A program made the position numbers and the translations under genes. Under the pieces are notes generated by a model, which made no database searches, had not been told where the DNA came from, and was given only the letters and a program-made list of their open reading frames with translations. From Stigmatella erecta (lineage in GTDB: Bacteria; Myxococcota; Myxococcia; Myxococcales; Myxococcaceae), in the NCBI RefSeq assembly GCF_900111745.1, contig NZ_FOIJ01000012.1, positions 1 through 64,000 on the forward strand: 64,000 nt of DNA, in the 5' to 3' direction. Shown here piece after piece: positions 8,902 to 18,375 of this stretch. Within the stretch, counting starts at the first letter, position 1; each line of letters opens with the position of its first letter.

Positions 8902-10091
8902 CCCGGGACCTGCTGCTGTTCCGCGTGCGCGAGGGCAAGCTGCGCCCCTCCTTCATCAAGCGGGAGGACCCGGAGCTGCTCGCCCTGGCCACGGAGCTGG
9001 TGGCCGAGGTGGAGGGGGCCCGGGGCCAGATGCGGGATGACTTGGAGGAGACGCTCGCCCTGCGCGCGGGCGCCTTCGCGCGGCCAAAGATCGCCCGGGG
9101 CCTGGTGAAGCTGCTGCTGGACCGGGCGCAGTTCGACGAGGCCACCGAGGGGGCCTCGGCGGTGCGCTGGGAGCGCTTCCAGACCGCCGCCCAGGTGCTG
9201 CGGACGCTCTCCCCCGGGACCCCGGTGGAGGCCTACGAGGCCCGGCTCGCGGAGGCCCTGCCCGCCCCCTTGGAAGACGTTCGCGAGGCGCTCTACGCGG
9301 ACCTGCCGGGCTCCCGGCGGCTGCTCGGCTGGGAGGCGCTCACGCCCCCGGAGCTGCTGGACCGGTACAACCTGGCGCTGGCCCAGGGCCCCTTGCTGGG
9401 GGCACGGCGGCTCACCTTGAGGGCCCGGGCGCCCGCGCTGCTGCGGGTGCGCAAGGTGCTGCGGTGGCTGAAGTTCTGCCGGCTGGTGGCGGAGGTGCGC
9501 AAGGAGGGCGACGACTGGGCGCTGGAGGTGGAGGGGCCCGGGGCCCTGCTGTCCCTGCAGAAGAAGTACGGGCTGCAGCTCGCCAGCTTCCTGTCGGTGG
9601 TGCCGGTACTGGAGCGCTGGGAGCTGTCCGCGGAGGTGGAGCCCCACGCGCGCAGGCGGGCCACCCTCGTACTGGACCAGAGAGATCCTCTCGTCTCTCC
9701 CCACCCAGCGGCGCTGGGCCACATTCCGCCCGAGGTGGCCACGCTCGCGCAGGCCTTCGAGGATGCCGAGTGGGCGATGGACCTCACGCCCCTGCCGCGC
9801 CACATGGGGGCCTCGGGCCTGTGCGTGCCGGACCTCACCTTCCGCCACCAGAAGACGGGGCACGAGGTGGCACTGGAGCTTTTCCACGCCTGGCACGCGG
9901 GCCCCCTGGCCCGGCGGCTCGCGGAGCTGCGCTCGCGGCCCGATCCGCGCTTGCTGCTCGGGGTGGACCGGGCGCTGGCGCGCGCCGGTGACCCGGGGGA
10001 GCTGGAGGCTCACCCGCAGGTCATGCTGTTCAACGGCTTTCCTTCCGCGCGCAGGCTCCGGGAGCGCCTGGCACGGCTGGCGGAGGACTGA
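8895..10091 (+). CDS. Bax1-like (DUF790) nuclease partner of XPB
   Basis: This 398-residue protein begins at a GTG inside the end of the helicase gene, so translation is coupled. The N terminus (LTRDLLLFRVREGKLRPSF) and the overall layout match DUF790/Bax1, the Binder of Archaeal XPB. The conserved block LPGSRRLLGWE lies in the middle (about residue 137). The C-terminal part, with VPDLTFRHQKTGHEVALEL (near residues 310-330), looks like a PD-(D/E)XK nuclease core (D...ExxxEL). It probably cuts one strand next to the fork opened by the helicase. Family assignment is from memory of motifs. Confidence 0.82.
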   Translation: MLTRDLLLFRVREGKLRPSFIKREDPELLALATELVAEVEGARGQMRDDLEETLALRAGAFARPKIARGLVKLLLDRAQFDEATEGASAVRWERFQTAAQVLRTLSPGTPVEAYEARLAEALPAPLEDVREALYADLPGSRRLLGWEALTPPELLDRYNLALAQGPLLGARRLTLRARAPALLRVRKVLRWLKFCRLVAEVRKEGDDWALEVEGPGALLSLQKKYGLQLASFLSVVPVLERWELSAEVEPHARRRATLVLDQRDPLVSPHPAALGHIPPEVATLAQAFEDAEWAMDLTPLPRHMGASGLCVPDLTFRHQKTGHEVALELFHAWHAGPLARRLAELRSRPDPRLLLGVDRALARAGDPGELEAHPQVMLFNGFPSARRLRERLARLAED

Positions 10092-10104
10092 ACCCCGGCG
10101 GGCG

Positions 10105-10473
10105 TCAACCGCCGCGAGGGCGGAAGTTCGACGCCAGGACGCTGAGCAGGCGGATGGCGCTGCGGTCCAGTTGGCGGGCGCGGCGCATGAGCCTGCGCAG
10201 CTCCGCGGGCTCACCGGCGTCCGAGGGTGGCTCCGCGGCCCACTTCACGTCCTGCGAGGGCTTGAGGCCCAGCGCTTCGTCCGCGGAGATGGAGAGCACC
10301 ACGCACAACCGGCGGAAGGTCTGGATGCTCGGCAGCATGTGGCCGCGCTCCAGACGGCCGTAGACTTCGCTCGCAATACCAATGCGCTCGGCGACGTCGG
10401 CCTGCGTGAGATTGAGGCGCTGTCGAGCGAGGCGAGCAGCCGCGCCGAGCCTGGCTGCGAGGGTCTTTTCCAT
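10105..10473 (-). CDS. XRE-family transcriptional regulator
   Basis: This protein of about 122 residues has a helix-turn-helix XRE domain at residues 5-65 (LNLTQADVAERIGIASEVYGR, then LERGHMLPS). A charged C-terminal tail follows, with arginine-rich helices (LRRLMRRARQLDRSAIR). The ATG at 10473 is preferred over the upstream in-frame codon at 10530 because the HTH domain starts right after it. It is convergent with the Bax1 gene and divergent from a receiver-like gene. Targets unknown. Confidence 0.85.
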   Translation of the reverse strand: MEKTLAARLGAAARLARQRLNLTQADVAERIGIASEVYGRLERGHMLPSIQTFRRLCVVLSISADEALGLKPSQDVKWAAEPPSDAGEPAELRRLMRRARQLDRSAIRLLSVLASNFRPRGG

Positions 10474-10598
10474 ATTCGTTAACCCACCGGGTTCGCCTAT
10501 GTCGATATGGCTTGCAGGGTTGGCTTCCAAGAACTCGGCAGGTAGGCTCGTACGGATATGACCAGACGAGTCACATGGCGGAACGAGGTGTGGACGGT

Positions 10599-11006
10599 AT
10601 GGTTCGCGTGAAATTGCCCTGCTTTCTCTTCGTGGATCAGAACCCGCTCTGGCTGTCGGCGCTGGGGCGGGCGAGCCGCGATCTTCCGGGCTCCAAGCTC
10701 CTGGCCCGCAACGCCGAGGAGGCGCTGCGCCTGCTGCGGCAGCACGCGCCCGAAGTCGTCGTGAGCGGCTACTGCCTGCCGGAGGTGGACGGCCTGAGCC
10801 TGCTGGAGCAGATGAGGCGCCTGGACCCCCGCGTCGCCTGCGTGCTGCACACCGCGCACCCCCCGGGGATGCTGCGGAGCGCGCGCGGCATCGCGCTGGT
10901 GGAGAAGGCCTCGCCTCCCGGGACGCTCCCGTCCGTCCTGAAGGCGCTCTACATCGCGCTCACCGGGCAGCTTCCCACGTCACCGGGAGCACCTGACACC
11001 GCCTGA
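10599..11006 (+). CDS. Receiver-like protein lacking the phospho-acceptor Asp
   Basis: This 135-residue protein has a receiver-like pattern (FLFVDQNP, then SGYCLPEVDG, then LHTAHP and LVEKAS). At the position of the phosphorylated aspartate, four residues before the conserved proline, there is glycine instead. The start at 10599 has a GAGGTG eight bases upstream; an ATG at 10575 is possible. It lies about 125 bases from the divergent XRE gene. It probably works through protein contacts rather than phosphorylation. Confidence 0.65.
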   Translation: MVRVKLPCFLFVDQNPLWLSALGRASRDLPGSKLLARNAEEALRLLRQHAPEVVVSGYCLPEVDGLSLLEQMRRLDPRVACVLHTAHPPGMLRSARGIALVEKASPPGTLPSVLKALYIALTGQLPTSPGAPDTA

Positions 11007-11014
11007 GGCCAGCA

Positions 11015-11029
11015 GGACCTGAAAGGTCC
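11015..11029. other. Small inverted repeat
   Basis: GGACCT, a three-base loop GAA, and AGGTCC form a perfect 6-bp hairpin just after the receiver-like gene. No T-run follows on the plus strand, so a terminator role is uncertain. Confidence 0.3.
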
Positions 11030-11048
11030 ACCAGCCATCCCCCACCTT

Positions 11049-11078
11049 AAAAGGGGGCCCGCGGGGGGCCGCGGGCCC
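11049..11078 (-). terminator. Rho-independent terminator of the thioesterase gene
   Basis: A perfect 10-bp stem (11055-11064 with 11069-11078) and a 4-base loop are followed, reading on the minus strand, by CC and a run of four T. It lies 5 bases past the thioesterase stop. Confidence 0.6.
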
Positions 11079-11083
11079 GCGCC

Positions 11084-11878
11084 TCACGCCTTCCGGGGGC
11101 GCCACCGGAGCATCGAGCGCTCCATCGCCTCGCGCAGGCTGTCCGCCGCGGTGTTGATGAAGAAGTGCTCCCCGGGGAAGACCTGCAGCGAGAAGTCCGG
11201 GGTGGAGGTGAAGTCCTTCCACCCCTCCATCACGGGCGGCAGGGCATGCGAGTCCCGATCCCCCGAGAAGGCATGCACGGGGACCGGGAGCGGCGAGGCG
11301 TCGGTGAGCGTGTAGGTGTCCACCATCTCGAAGTCGGAGCGCAGCATGGGGATCAACATCTCCATCAGATCCTTGTGCGCGAGCACCTGGGGCGGGGTGC
11401 CGCCGTAGTCCTCCAGGGCCTTGATGAAGTCCTTCTCCCCGAGCGCGTAGAGCGGCCGGGACGTCCGGCGTCCCGGGGGCGTGCCCGCGGCCACCAGCAG
11501 CCCCAGGGGCAGCGGCTCGCCCTGGCGAATCAGCCAGCGCGCCACCTCCACCGCCACGAGGGTGCCCAGGCTGTAGCCGAAGAACACGAGTGGACGGTCC
11601 GCCAGGGAGCGCACCACGGGCCCCAGCGCCTCGGCCAGCGTGCGCACATCCCGGAAGGGCGTCTCGGTGAAGCGCGTCTCGCGGCCGGGGTACTGCGCGG
11701 CGAACACCTCCACATCGGGAATCAGGTCCGCCCACCGCTGAAGGAAGGAGGCAGTGCCGCCCGCGAAGGGAAAGCACACCAGGCGCAGCCGGGCTTCGGG
11801 CCGGGGCCGGGCAAAAGGAAACCAGGTCTTCACTGAGGGGTGGAAGGCGCTTCCTCCCCCGGGAACGGCGTTCGTCAT
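11084..11878 (-). CDS. Type II thioesterase (alpha/beta hydrolase)
   Basis: This 264-residue protein belongs to the editing thioesterases that free stalled acyl groups from carrier proteins of polyketide or peptide synthases. The triad is visible: Ser103 in GYSLG, an Asp in FSGDRD (207 or 209) and His238 in PGEHFF. The N-terminal LRLVCFPFAGG block is typical of the family. The ATG at 11878 has GGAGGAG nine bases upstream. No multimodular synthase is in this window. The type II polyketide operon 13 kb downstream is the nearest possible client, but a link is only a guess. Confidence 0.88.
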   Translation of the reverse strand: MTNAVPGGGSAFHPSVKTWFPFARPRPEARLRLVCFPFAGGTASFLQRWADLIPDVEVFAAQYPGRETRFTETPFRDVRTLAEALGPVVRSLADRPLVFFGYSLGTLVAVEVARWLIRQGEPLPLGLLVAAGTPPGRRTSRPLYALGEKDFIKALEDYGGTPPQVLAHKDLMEMLIPMLRSDFEMVDTYTLTDASPLPVPVHAFSGDRDSHALPPVMEGWKDFTSTPDFSLQVFPGEHFFINTAADSLREAMERSMLRWRPRKA

Positions 11879-12005
11879 GACGGGTTCTGCTCCTCCAAGC
11901 ACTGCGGCACGCGCCCACGCGAATACCCGCAATGCGCGCGAAAGCCCATCTCTTGATTCAGGGCGTCAAACCGATGCATCATGGGAATATCCGATTGACC
12001 TGACG

Positions 12006-12155
12006 ATGACGACCGCCCTGCGCCCCACCGAGCCGACCGCGTCCCTGGCGATGAGCCGTGGCGAGCGTTGCGCCGTGCAGGCCCGCGTCCTCGTAGTAGC
12101 GGCCGTTCTCCCCGTAGCGCGTCTTGTCGCGCATGGGGGCGGCCCGCCGTTCTGA
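12006..12155 (+). CDS. Leader peptide of the ilv operon
   Basis: A 49-codon reading frame (or 35 codons from the ATG at 12051) lies upstream of ilvB. Codons 12087-12128 read V-L-V-V-A-A-V-L-P-V-A-R-L-V, so nine of fourteen are Val or Leu. Three Val codons are GTA and one is GTT, both unusual in so GC-rich a genome. It ends in TGA 36 bases before a terminator hairpin. This is the pattern of a ribosome-mediated attenuation leader: shortage of charged Val/Leu tRNA would stall the ribosome here. No strong ribosome binding site is seen. Confidence 0.7.
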   Translation: MTTALRPTEPTASLAMSRGERCAVQARVLVVAAVLPVARLVAHGGGPPF

Positions 12156-12228
12156 GCCGGGAGAAGTCCCTCCCTCGCCTGAACGCATGAGCCCCGCCCC
12201 CGGAAACGGAGGCGGGGTTTTCGTTTTT
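12135..12228 (+). promoter_or_regulatory. ilv transcription attenuator (antiterminator plus terminator)
   Basis: The terminator stem is CCCCGCC (12192-12198) with GGCGGGG (12211-12217), then a C-A mismatch, a CCG/CGG extension and a GAAA tetraloop. TTTTCGTTTTT follows (12218-12228). Upstream, GGGGGCGG (12135-12142), inside the end of the leader peptide, is an exact complement of CCGCCCCC (12194-12201) in the terminator arm and so can form the competing antiterminator. Coupled with the leader peptide this gives a complete attenuation switch ahead of ilvB. Confidence 0.75.
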
Positions 12229-12265
12229 CGGCGCCCAAAAACCCGTGGTTCGCAGTGGAGACGCA

Positions 12266-14095
12266 ATGACGAAAGCAGGAGCCAGCCCCAAGACAGCGCA
12301 GACGGCCACGGCAGGGGCGCCCTCGGGCAGCGGTGCCCCCCCGGAGCGCCTGACGGACACGGCGAAGTGCACGGGCGCGGAGCTCGTCTGGGAAGTCCTC
12401 GCCAGCGAGGGCGTGGACGTCGTCTTCGGCTACCCGGGCGGCGCCATCATGCCCATCTACGATGCCCTGCATCAGCAGCGCGGCATCCGCCACGTGCTCG
12501 TGCGCCACGAGCAGGGCGCCGCCCACATGGCGGATGGCTACGCCCGCGCCTCGGGCAAGGTGGGCGTGTGCCTGGCCACCTCGGGCCCCGGCGCCACCAA
12601 CCTGGTGACGGGCATCGCCACGGCGATGCTGGACTCCTCGCCCATCGTCTGCATCACCGGCCAGGTCTCCTCCCATCTGCTGGGCAGCGACGCCTTCCAG
12701 GAAGTGGACATCACCGGCGTCACCCTGCCCATCACCAAGCACAACTACCTGGTGACGCGCGCCGAGGACATCGCCCCCACGCTCCGGGAGGCGTTCTTCA
12801 TCGCCCGCTCGGGCCGCCCCGGCCCGGTGCTCGTGGACATCACCAAGGACGCGCAGCAGGCCACCACCGGCGCGGCCCTGCCGCCCCCCACGGTGCGGCG
12901 CCCGGGCTACCGCCCCAACCCCACCCCCTCGGAGGAGGCGCTGGAGCAGGCCGCCGGGCTCATCGCCGCCGCCGAGCGGCCCCTGCTCTTCTGTGGCCAC
13001 GGCATCCTCAAGGCCGAGGCCAGCCCGCTGCTGATGGAGCTGGTGGAGAAGACGGGCATCCCGGTGGCCAGCACCCTCTTGGGCCTGGGCGGCTTTCCGG
13101 CCCGCCACCCGCTGAGCCTGGGGATGATGGGCATGCACGGCGAGGCCTGGGTCAACACGGCCATCCAGGAGAGCGATCTCATCATCGCCCTGGGCATGCG
13201 CTTCGACGACCGGGTGACGGGCAACCTGAAGACGTTCGCGCGCAAGGCGAAGAAGATTCACGCCGAGATCGACCCGTCGGAGCTCAACAAGAACGTCCCC
13301 GTGGACGTGGCCCTGCCGGGGGACCTGCACCAGACGCTCACCGCGCTGCTGCCCCGGGTGGAGCGGCGCACCTGCGCCCCGTGGACCGAGCACATCCAGT
13401 CCCTCAAGGGCACGGCCTCGGTGCGCGACATCCAGTACATGCCGCACCACGGCCGGCTCCACGCGGCCCACGTCATCCACGACCTGTGGTGGCTGACGCA
13501 GGGCAAGGCCACCATGGTCACCGACGTGGGCCAGCACCAGATGTGGGAGGCGCAGTACTACCGCCACGAGCGGCCCCGGCAGCTCATCACCTCCGGCGGC
13601 CTGGGCACCATGGGCTTCGCGCTGCCCGCCGCCATTGGCGCCCGCCTGGCCAGACCTGACGATGAAATCTGGCTGGTGGTGGGCGATGGCGGCTTCCAGA
13701 TGACGGCGTGCGAGCTGTCCACCTGTGCCCAGGAGGGGCTCAAGCTCCACGTGGCCATCATCAACAACGGCTACCTGGGCATGGTGCGCCAGTGGCAGCA
13801 GTTCTTCTACGAGAACCGCTACAGCGCCACCCCGCTGCACAACCCCGACTTCGCGAAGCTCGCCGAGGCCCATGGGCTCCAGGGCCTGCGCGTCACCCGG
13901 CGCGAGGAGATCCCCGAGATGGTGGCGAAGGCCCGGGGCCACGCGGGCACCACCGTCATCGACTTCCGCGTGGAGCGCGAGGACAGCGTCTACCCCATGG
14001 TGCCCTCGGGCGCGGACCTGGACGACATGATCCGCCGCCCCGAGCCCGGCGGCGAGGCGCAGGGCAGCGGGCCGTGGACGAGCGGGGCGGTCTGA
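12266..14095 (+). CDS. ilvB: Acetolactate synthase, large catalytic subunit
   Basis: This 609-residue thiamine-diphosphate enzyme makes acetolactate or acetohydroxybutyrate from pyruvate, the first common step of Val/Leu/Ile synthesis. It shows the N-terminal domain with FGYPGG and the glutamate of RHEQGAAHMADGYAR, the RFDDRVTG segment of the central domain, and the C-terminal cofactor motif GDGGFQM...NN. GGAG lies 5 bases before the ATG at 12266, downstream of the attenuator. It is the first gene of ilvB-N-E-D-C and sits 6 bases before ilvN. Confidence 0.96.
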   Translation: MTKAGASPKTAQTATAGAPSGSGAPPERLTDTAKCTGAELVWEVLASEGVDVVFGYPGGAIMPIYDALHQQRGIRHVLVRHEQGAAHMADGYARASGKVGVCLATSGPGATNLVTGIATAMLDSSPIVCITGQVSSHLLGSDAFQEVDITGVTLPITKHNYLVTRAEDIAPTLREAFFIARSGRPGPVLVDITKDAQQATTGAALPPPTVRRPGYRPNPTPSEEALEQAAGLIAAAERPLLFCGHGILKAEASPLLMELVEKTGIPVASTLLGLGGFPARHPLSLGMMGMHGEAWVNTAIQESDLIIALGMRFDDRVTGNLKTFARKAKKIHAEIDPSELNKNVPVDVALPGDLHQTLTALLPRVERRTCAPWTEHIQSLKGTASVRDIQYMPHHGRLHAAHVIHDLWWLTQGKATMVTDVGQHQMWEAQYYRHERPRQLITSGGLGTMGFALPAAIGARLARPDDEIWLVVGDGGFQMTACELSTCAQEGLKLHVAIINNGYLGMVRQWQQFFYENRYSATPLHNPDFAKLAEAHGLQGLRVTRREEIPEMVAKARGHAGTTVIDFRVEREDSVYPMVPSGADLDDMIRRPEPGGEAQGSGPWTSGAV

Positions 14096-14101
14096 GGAGC
14101 C

Positions 14102-14647
14102 ATGCCCATGAACACCCCCACCCCCCGCACCTTCATCGTCCACGTGGAGGACCGCCCCGGCGTCCTGAGCCACGTCATCTCGCTCTTCCGGCGGCGGGCC
14201 TACAACATCGACTCGCTCACGGTGGCCCGCACCGAGCACCCCCAGCTCTCGCGCATCACCCTGGTGATGGCCGCGGACGAGCGCGAGGCGAAGCTCCTGG
14301 AGGCCAACCTCTACAAGCTCATCAACGTGCTCTACGTGGAGCACGCCACCCCCCAGGGCCAGGTGAGCCGTGAGCTGGCGCTCATCAAGGTGCGCGCCAC
14401 CGAGGAGACCCGCCCCACGGTGCTCCAGGTCTGCGAGGTGTTCCGCGCCCGCGCCATCGACGTGACGCCCACCTCGATGGTGATGGAGCTCACCGGCACG
14501 CCGGACAAGATCGACGGGCTCATCGAGCTGCTGCGCCCCCACGGCATCCTCGAGCTGGCGCGCACGGGCACGGTCGCGATGGCCCGGGGGGCCCGCTCGC
14601 CGCTCGCGGCCCTGCTGGAGACGGAATCCCAAGAGAAGGCTGGCTGA
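14102..14647 (+). CDS. ilvN: Acetolactate synthase, small regulatory subunit
   Basis: This 181-residue subunit has an N-terminal ACT domain (residues 8-80; VEDRPGVLSHVISLFRRRAY is typical) that binds valine for feedback inhibition. A C-terminal domain follows (about 90-165, with EVFRARAIDVTP and GLIELLRPHGILELARTG). It activates and regulates IlvB. The length matches the longer IlvH-like form. A 6-base gap from ilvB indicates co-translation. Confidence 0.95.
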   Translation: MPMNTPTPRTFIVHVEDRPGVLSHVISLFRRRAYNIDSLTVARTEHPQLSRITLVMAADEREAKLLEANLYKLINVLYVEHATPQGQVSRELALIKVRATEETRPTVLQVCEVFRARAIDVTPTSMVMELTGTPDKIDGLIELLRPHGILELARTGTVAMARGARSPLAALLETESQEKAG

Positions 14648-14667
14648 CAGGAAGCGAGAAGAGACCC

Positions 14668-15588
14668 ATGGAATGCAAGTTCATCTGGATGAACGGGAAG
14701 CTGTTGCCCGGCCACGAAGTGCAGTTCCCCTTCCTCACGCCCGCGATGCACTACGGCATGGCGGTGTTCGAGGGCATCCGCTGCTACCGCGCGGTGAAGG
14801 GCCCGGCCATCTTCCGCCTGCGCGAGCACATCGAGCGGCTCCACAAGTCCGCGATGGTGCTGGGCTGGCGGGAGCTGCCCTTCCCGGTGGGCCAGCTCAT
14901 GGAGGCCTGCGTGGAGACGGTGCAGGCCAATGGCTTCGAGGAGTGCTACCTGCGGCCCCTGCTCTACCTGTCGGGTGGCGGGTGGAACCTCAACCTCGAC
15001 GGGGGCCAGGCGCACGTGGGCATCGCCGTGTGGCCCTGGAACGCCTACCTCGGCCCCGATGCGGCCGAGCGCGGGGTGAGGGCCAACGTCTCCTCCTTCA
15101 CCCGCCACCACCCCAACGTGGGGATGACCAAGGCGAAGGTCGCCGGCAACTACCCCAACTCGTTCCTCGCCAAGACCGAGTCGGTCCGCCTGGGCTTCGA
15201 CGAGGCCATCATGCTCGATGCGCAGGGGCTGGTGGCCGAGTGCACGGGCGCCAACCTCTTCATCGTCCGGGGCAACAAGCTGCTGACGCCCCCGGACGCG
15301 CAGATCCTCGAAGGCATCACCCGGGACACGGTGATGACGCTCGCCCGGGAGATGGGCCTGGAGGTCAGCGCCCAGCCCCTGTCGCGCGACCAGCTCTACC
15401 TGGCCGATGAAGTCTTCGTCACCGGCACGGCCGCCGAGATCGCCGCCCTGCGGGAGATCGACTTCCGCCCCATCGGCAGCGGCCGCACCGGCCCCATTAC
15501 CCGGAAGCTGCAACAGGCCTACCACGCCGCCGTCCGGGGCGAGCTGCCGCGCGCCGCCGAGTGGCTGACCTACCTCTCCCGCACGTAG
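14668..15588 (+). CDS. ilvE: Branched-chain amino acid aminotransferase
   Basis: This 306-residue PLP enzyme (fold class IV) carries out the last step of Val/Leu/Ile synthesis. Visible family features are the N-terminal HYGMAVFEGIRCY block, the lysine of MTKAKVAGNYPNS that binds PLP, the EECTGANLF-type segment (VAECTGANLF) and the C-terminal EVFVTGTAAEI. It lies 20 bases after ilvN. Length is typical. Confidence 0.95.
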   Translation: MECKFIWMNGKLLPGHEVQFPFLTPAMHYGMAVFEGIRCYRAVKGPAIFRLREHIERLHKSAMVLGWRELPFPVGQLMEACVETVQANGFEECYLRPLLYLSGGGWNLNLDGGQAHVGIAVWPWNAYLGPDAAERGVRANVSSFTRHHPNVGMTKAKVAGNYPNSFLAKTESVRLGFDEAIMLDAQGLVAECTGANLFIVRGNKLLTPPDAQILEGITRDTVMTLAREMGLEVSAQPLSRDQLYLADEVFVTGTAAEIAALREIDFRPIGSGRTGPITRKLQQAYHAAVRGELPRAAEWLTYLSRT

Positions 15589-15602
15589 CCCAGGAATCCC
15601 CC

Positions 15603-17303
15603 ATGTCCCAGGACCCACGCCACAACAGCCGCACCCTCACCGAAGGATTCGACCGGGCGCCCGCGCGGGCCATGCTCAAGGCCATTGGCTTCACCGACGA
15701 GGACCTCGCCAAGCCCCTCATCGGCGTGGCCAACACCTGGACCGAGACCATGCCCTGCAACTTCCACCTGCGCCGGCTGGCGGCCCAGGTGAAGGAGGGC
15801 ATCCGCGCCGCCGGGGGCACGCCCATGGAGTTCAACACCATCTCGGTGAGCGATGGGGTGACCATGGGCACCGAGGGCATGCGCGCCTCGCTGGTGAGCC
15901 GGGAAGTCATCGCCGACTCCATCGAGCTGATGTGCCGCGGCCACATGTTCGATGCCGTCGTGGCCCTGGTGGGCTGTGACAAGACGCTGCCCGGCGCGGC
16001 CATGGCCCTGCTGCGCCTGGACATGCCCTCCCTCGTGCTCTACGGCGGGCCCATCGCCCCCGGCTGCTACGAGGGCCGCGACGTCACCATCCAGGACGTG
16101 TTCGAGGCGGTGGGCGCGGTGGCCGCCGGGAAGATGTCCCCCCAGGCGCTGGCGCAGCTCGAGAACGCCGCCTGCCCCGGGGCCGGGGCCTGTGGCGGCC
16201 AGTACACGGCCAACACCATGGCGCTGGCCATCGAGTTCCTGGGCATGGCGCCCGTGGGCTACGCCACCATCCCGGCCGAGGACCCGCGCAAGGAGGCCGC
16301 GAGCGTGGCCGCCGGGCAGCTCATCCTCCGGCTGCTCCAGCAGGGCGCCCGGCCCCAGCAGACCGTCACCCGCGCCTCGTTCGACAACGCCATCGCGGCG
16401 GTGGCGGCCACGGGCGGCTCCACCAACGCCGTCCTTCACCTCATGGCCATGGCCAGCGAGCTGGGCATGCCGCTCGCGCTCCAGGACTTCGATGACGTGA
16501 GCCGGCGCACGGCGCTTATCGCCGACCTGAAGCCCGGAGGCCGCTTCGCGGCGGTGGACATGGACCGGGCCGGGGGCGTGAAGCTGCTCGCCCAGCGCAT
16601 GCTCGAAGGGAAGTTCATGGACGGGCAGGCCCGTACCATCGAAGGCCCCACCTGGGCCGAGCACGCGGCCACCGCCACCGAGACGGCGCGCCAGCAGGTC
16701 ATCCGCCCCCTGAGCAACCCCATCCGCGCCACGGGCGGCCTGGTCATCCTGCGCGGCAACCTCGCCCCCGAGGGCAGCGTGGTGAAGATGTCGGGCTACG
16801 AGCGCACCCACCACCGGGGGCCCGCCCGGGTGTTCGACCGCGAGGAGGACGCCTTCGCCGCGGTGAGGGATCGCCTCATCCAGGCCGGAGACGTGGTGAT
16901 CATCCGCTACGAGGGCCCCCGCGGCGGCCCGGGCATGCGCGAGATGCTGGGCGTCACCGCGGCGCTCGTGGGCCAGGGGCTGGGCGGCTCCGTGGCGCTG
17001 CTCACCGATGGCCGCTTCAGCGGGGCCACCCGGGGCCTGATGGTAGGCCACGTGGCGCCCGAGGCCGCCGCCGGAGGCCCCATCGCCGCCGTGCGCGACG
17101 GCGACCTCATCACCATCGACGTGGAGGCGCGCGAGCTGTCGGTGAACCTCACCGAGGCCCAGCTCGCCGAGCGCCTGAAGGACTTCCGCCCGCCCCGCCC
17201 CCGCTTCACCTCGGGCGTCTTCGCCAAGTACGCCGCGCTGGTCTCCTCGGCCGCCGAGGGCGCCGTGACGCGGCCCCCGCAGCTTCCCCCCACCTCCCCG
17301 TAA
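15603..17303 (+). CDS. ilvD: Dihydroxy-acid dehydratase
   Basis: This 566-residue iron-sulfur enzyme dehydrates dihydroxyisovalerate and dihydroxymethylvalerate. The cluster cysteines appear in TMPCNFHLR, VGCDKTLPG and CPGAGACGGQYTANTM. The C-terminal EGPRGGPGM and TDGRFSGATRG blocks are also conserved. The frame is open further upstream, but the ATG at 15603, 14 bases after ilvE, gives the family N terminus (SRTLTEGFDRAPARAML). Confidence 0.96.
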   Translation: MSQDPRHNSRTLTEGFDRAPARAMLKAIGFTDEDLAKPLIGVANTWTETMPCNFHLRRLAAQVKEGIRAAGGTPMEFNTISVSDGVTMGTEGMRASLVSREVIADSIELMCRGHMFDAVVALVGCDKTLPGAAMALLRLDMPSLVLYGGPIAPGCYEGRDVTIQDVFEAVGAVAAGKMSPQALAQLENAACPGAGACGGQYTANTMALAIEFLGMAPVGYATIPAEDPRKEAASVAAGQLILRLLQQGARPQQTVTRASFDNAIAAVAATGGSTNAVLHLMAMASELGMPLALQDFDDVSRRTALIADLKPGGRFAAVDMDRAGGVKLLAQRMLEGKFMDGQARTIEGPTWAEHAATATETARQQVIRPLSNPIRATGGLVILRGNLAPEGSVVKMSGYERTHHRGPARVFDREEDAFAAVRDRLIQAGDVVIIRYEGPRGGPGMREMLGVTAALVGQGLGGSVALLTDGRFSGATRGLMVGHVAPEAAAGGPIAAVRDGDLITIDVEARELSVNLTEAQLAERLKDFRPPRPRFTSGVFAKYAALVSSAAEGAVTRPPQLPPTSP

Positions 17304-18362
<1,059 letters not shown>

Positions 18363-18375
18363 AGTCCCTCTCGCA

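Noticed and set aside
11966-14632. Very long open frame (888 codons) antisense to ilvB and ilvN
   Set aside because: It mirrors the codon-position GC bias of the real genes, gives low-complexity His/Gly/Arg-rich protein and has no family features. It is a by-product of high GC.
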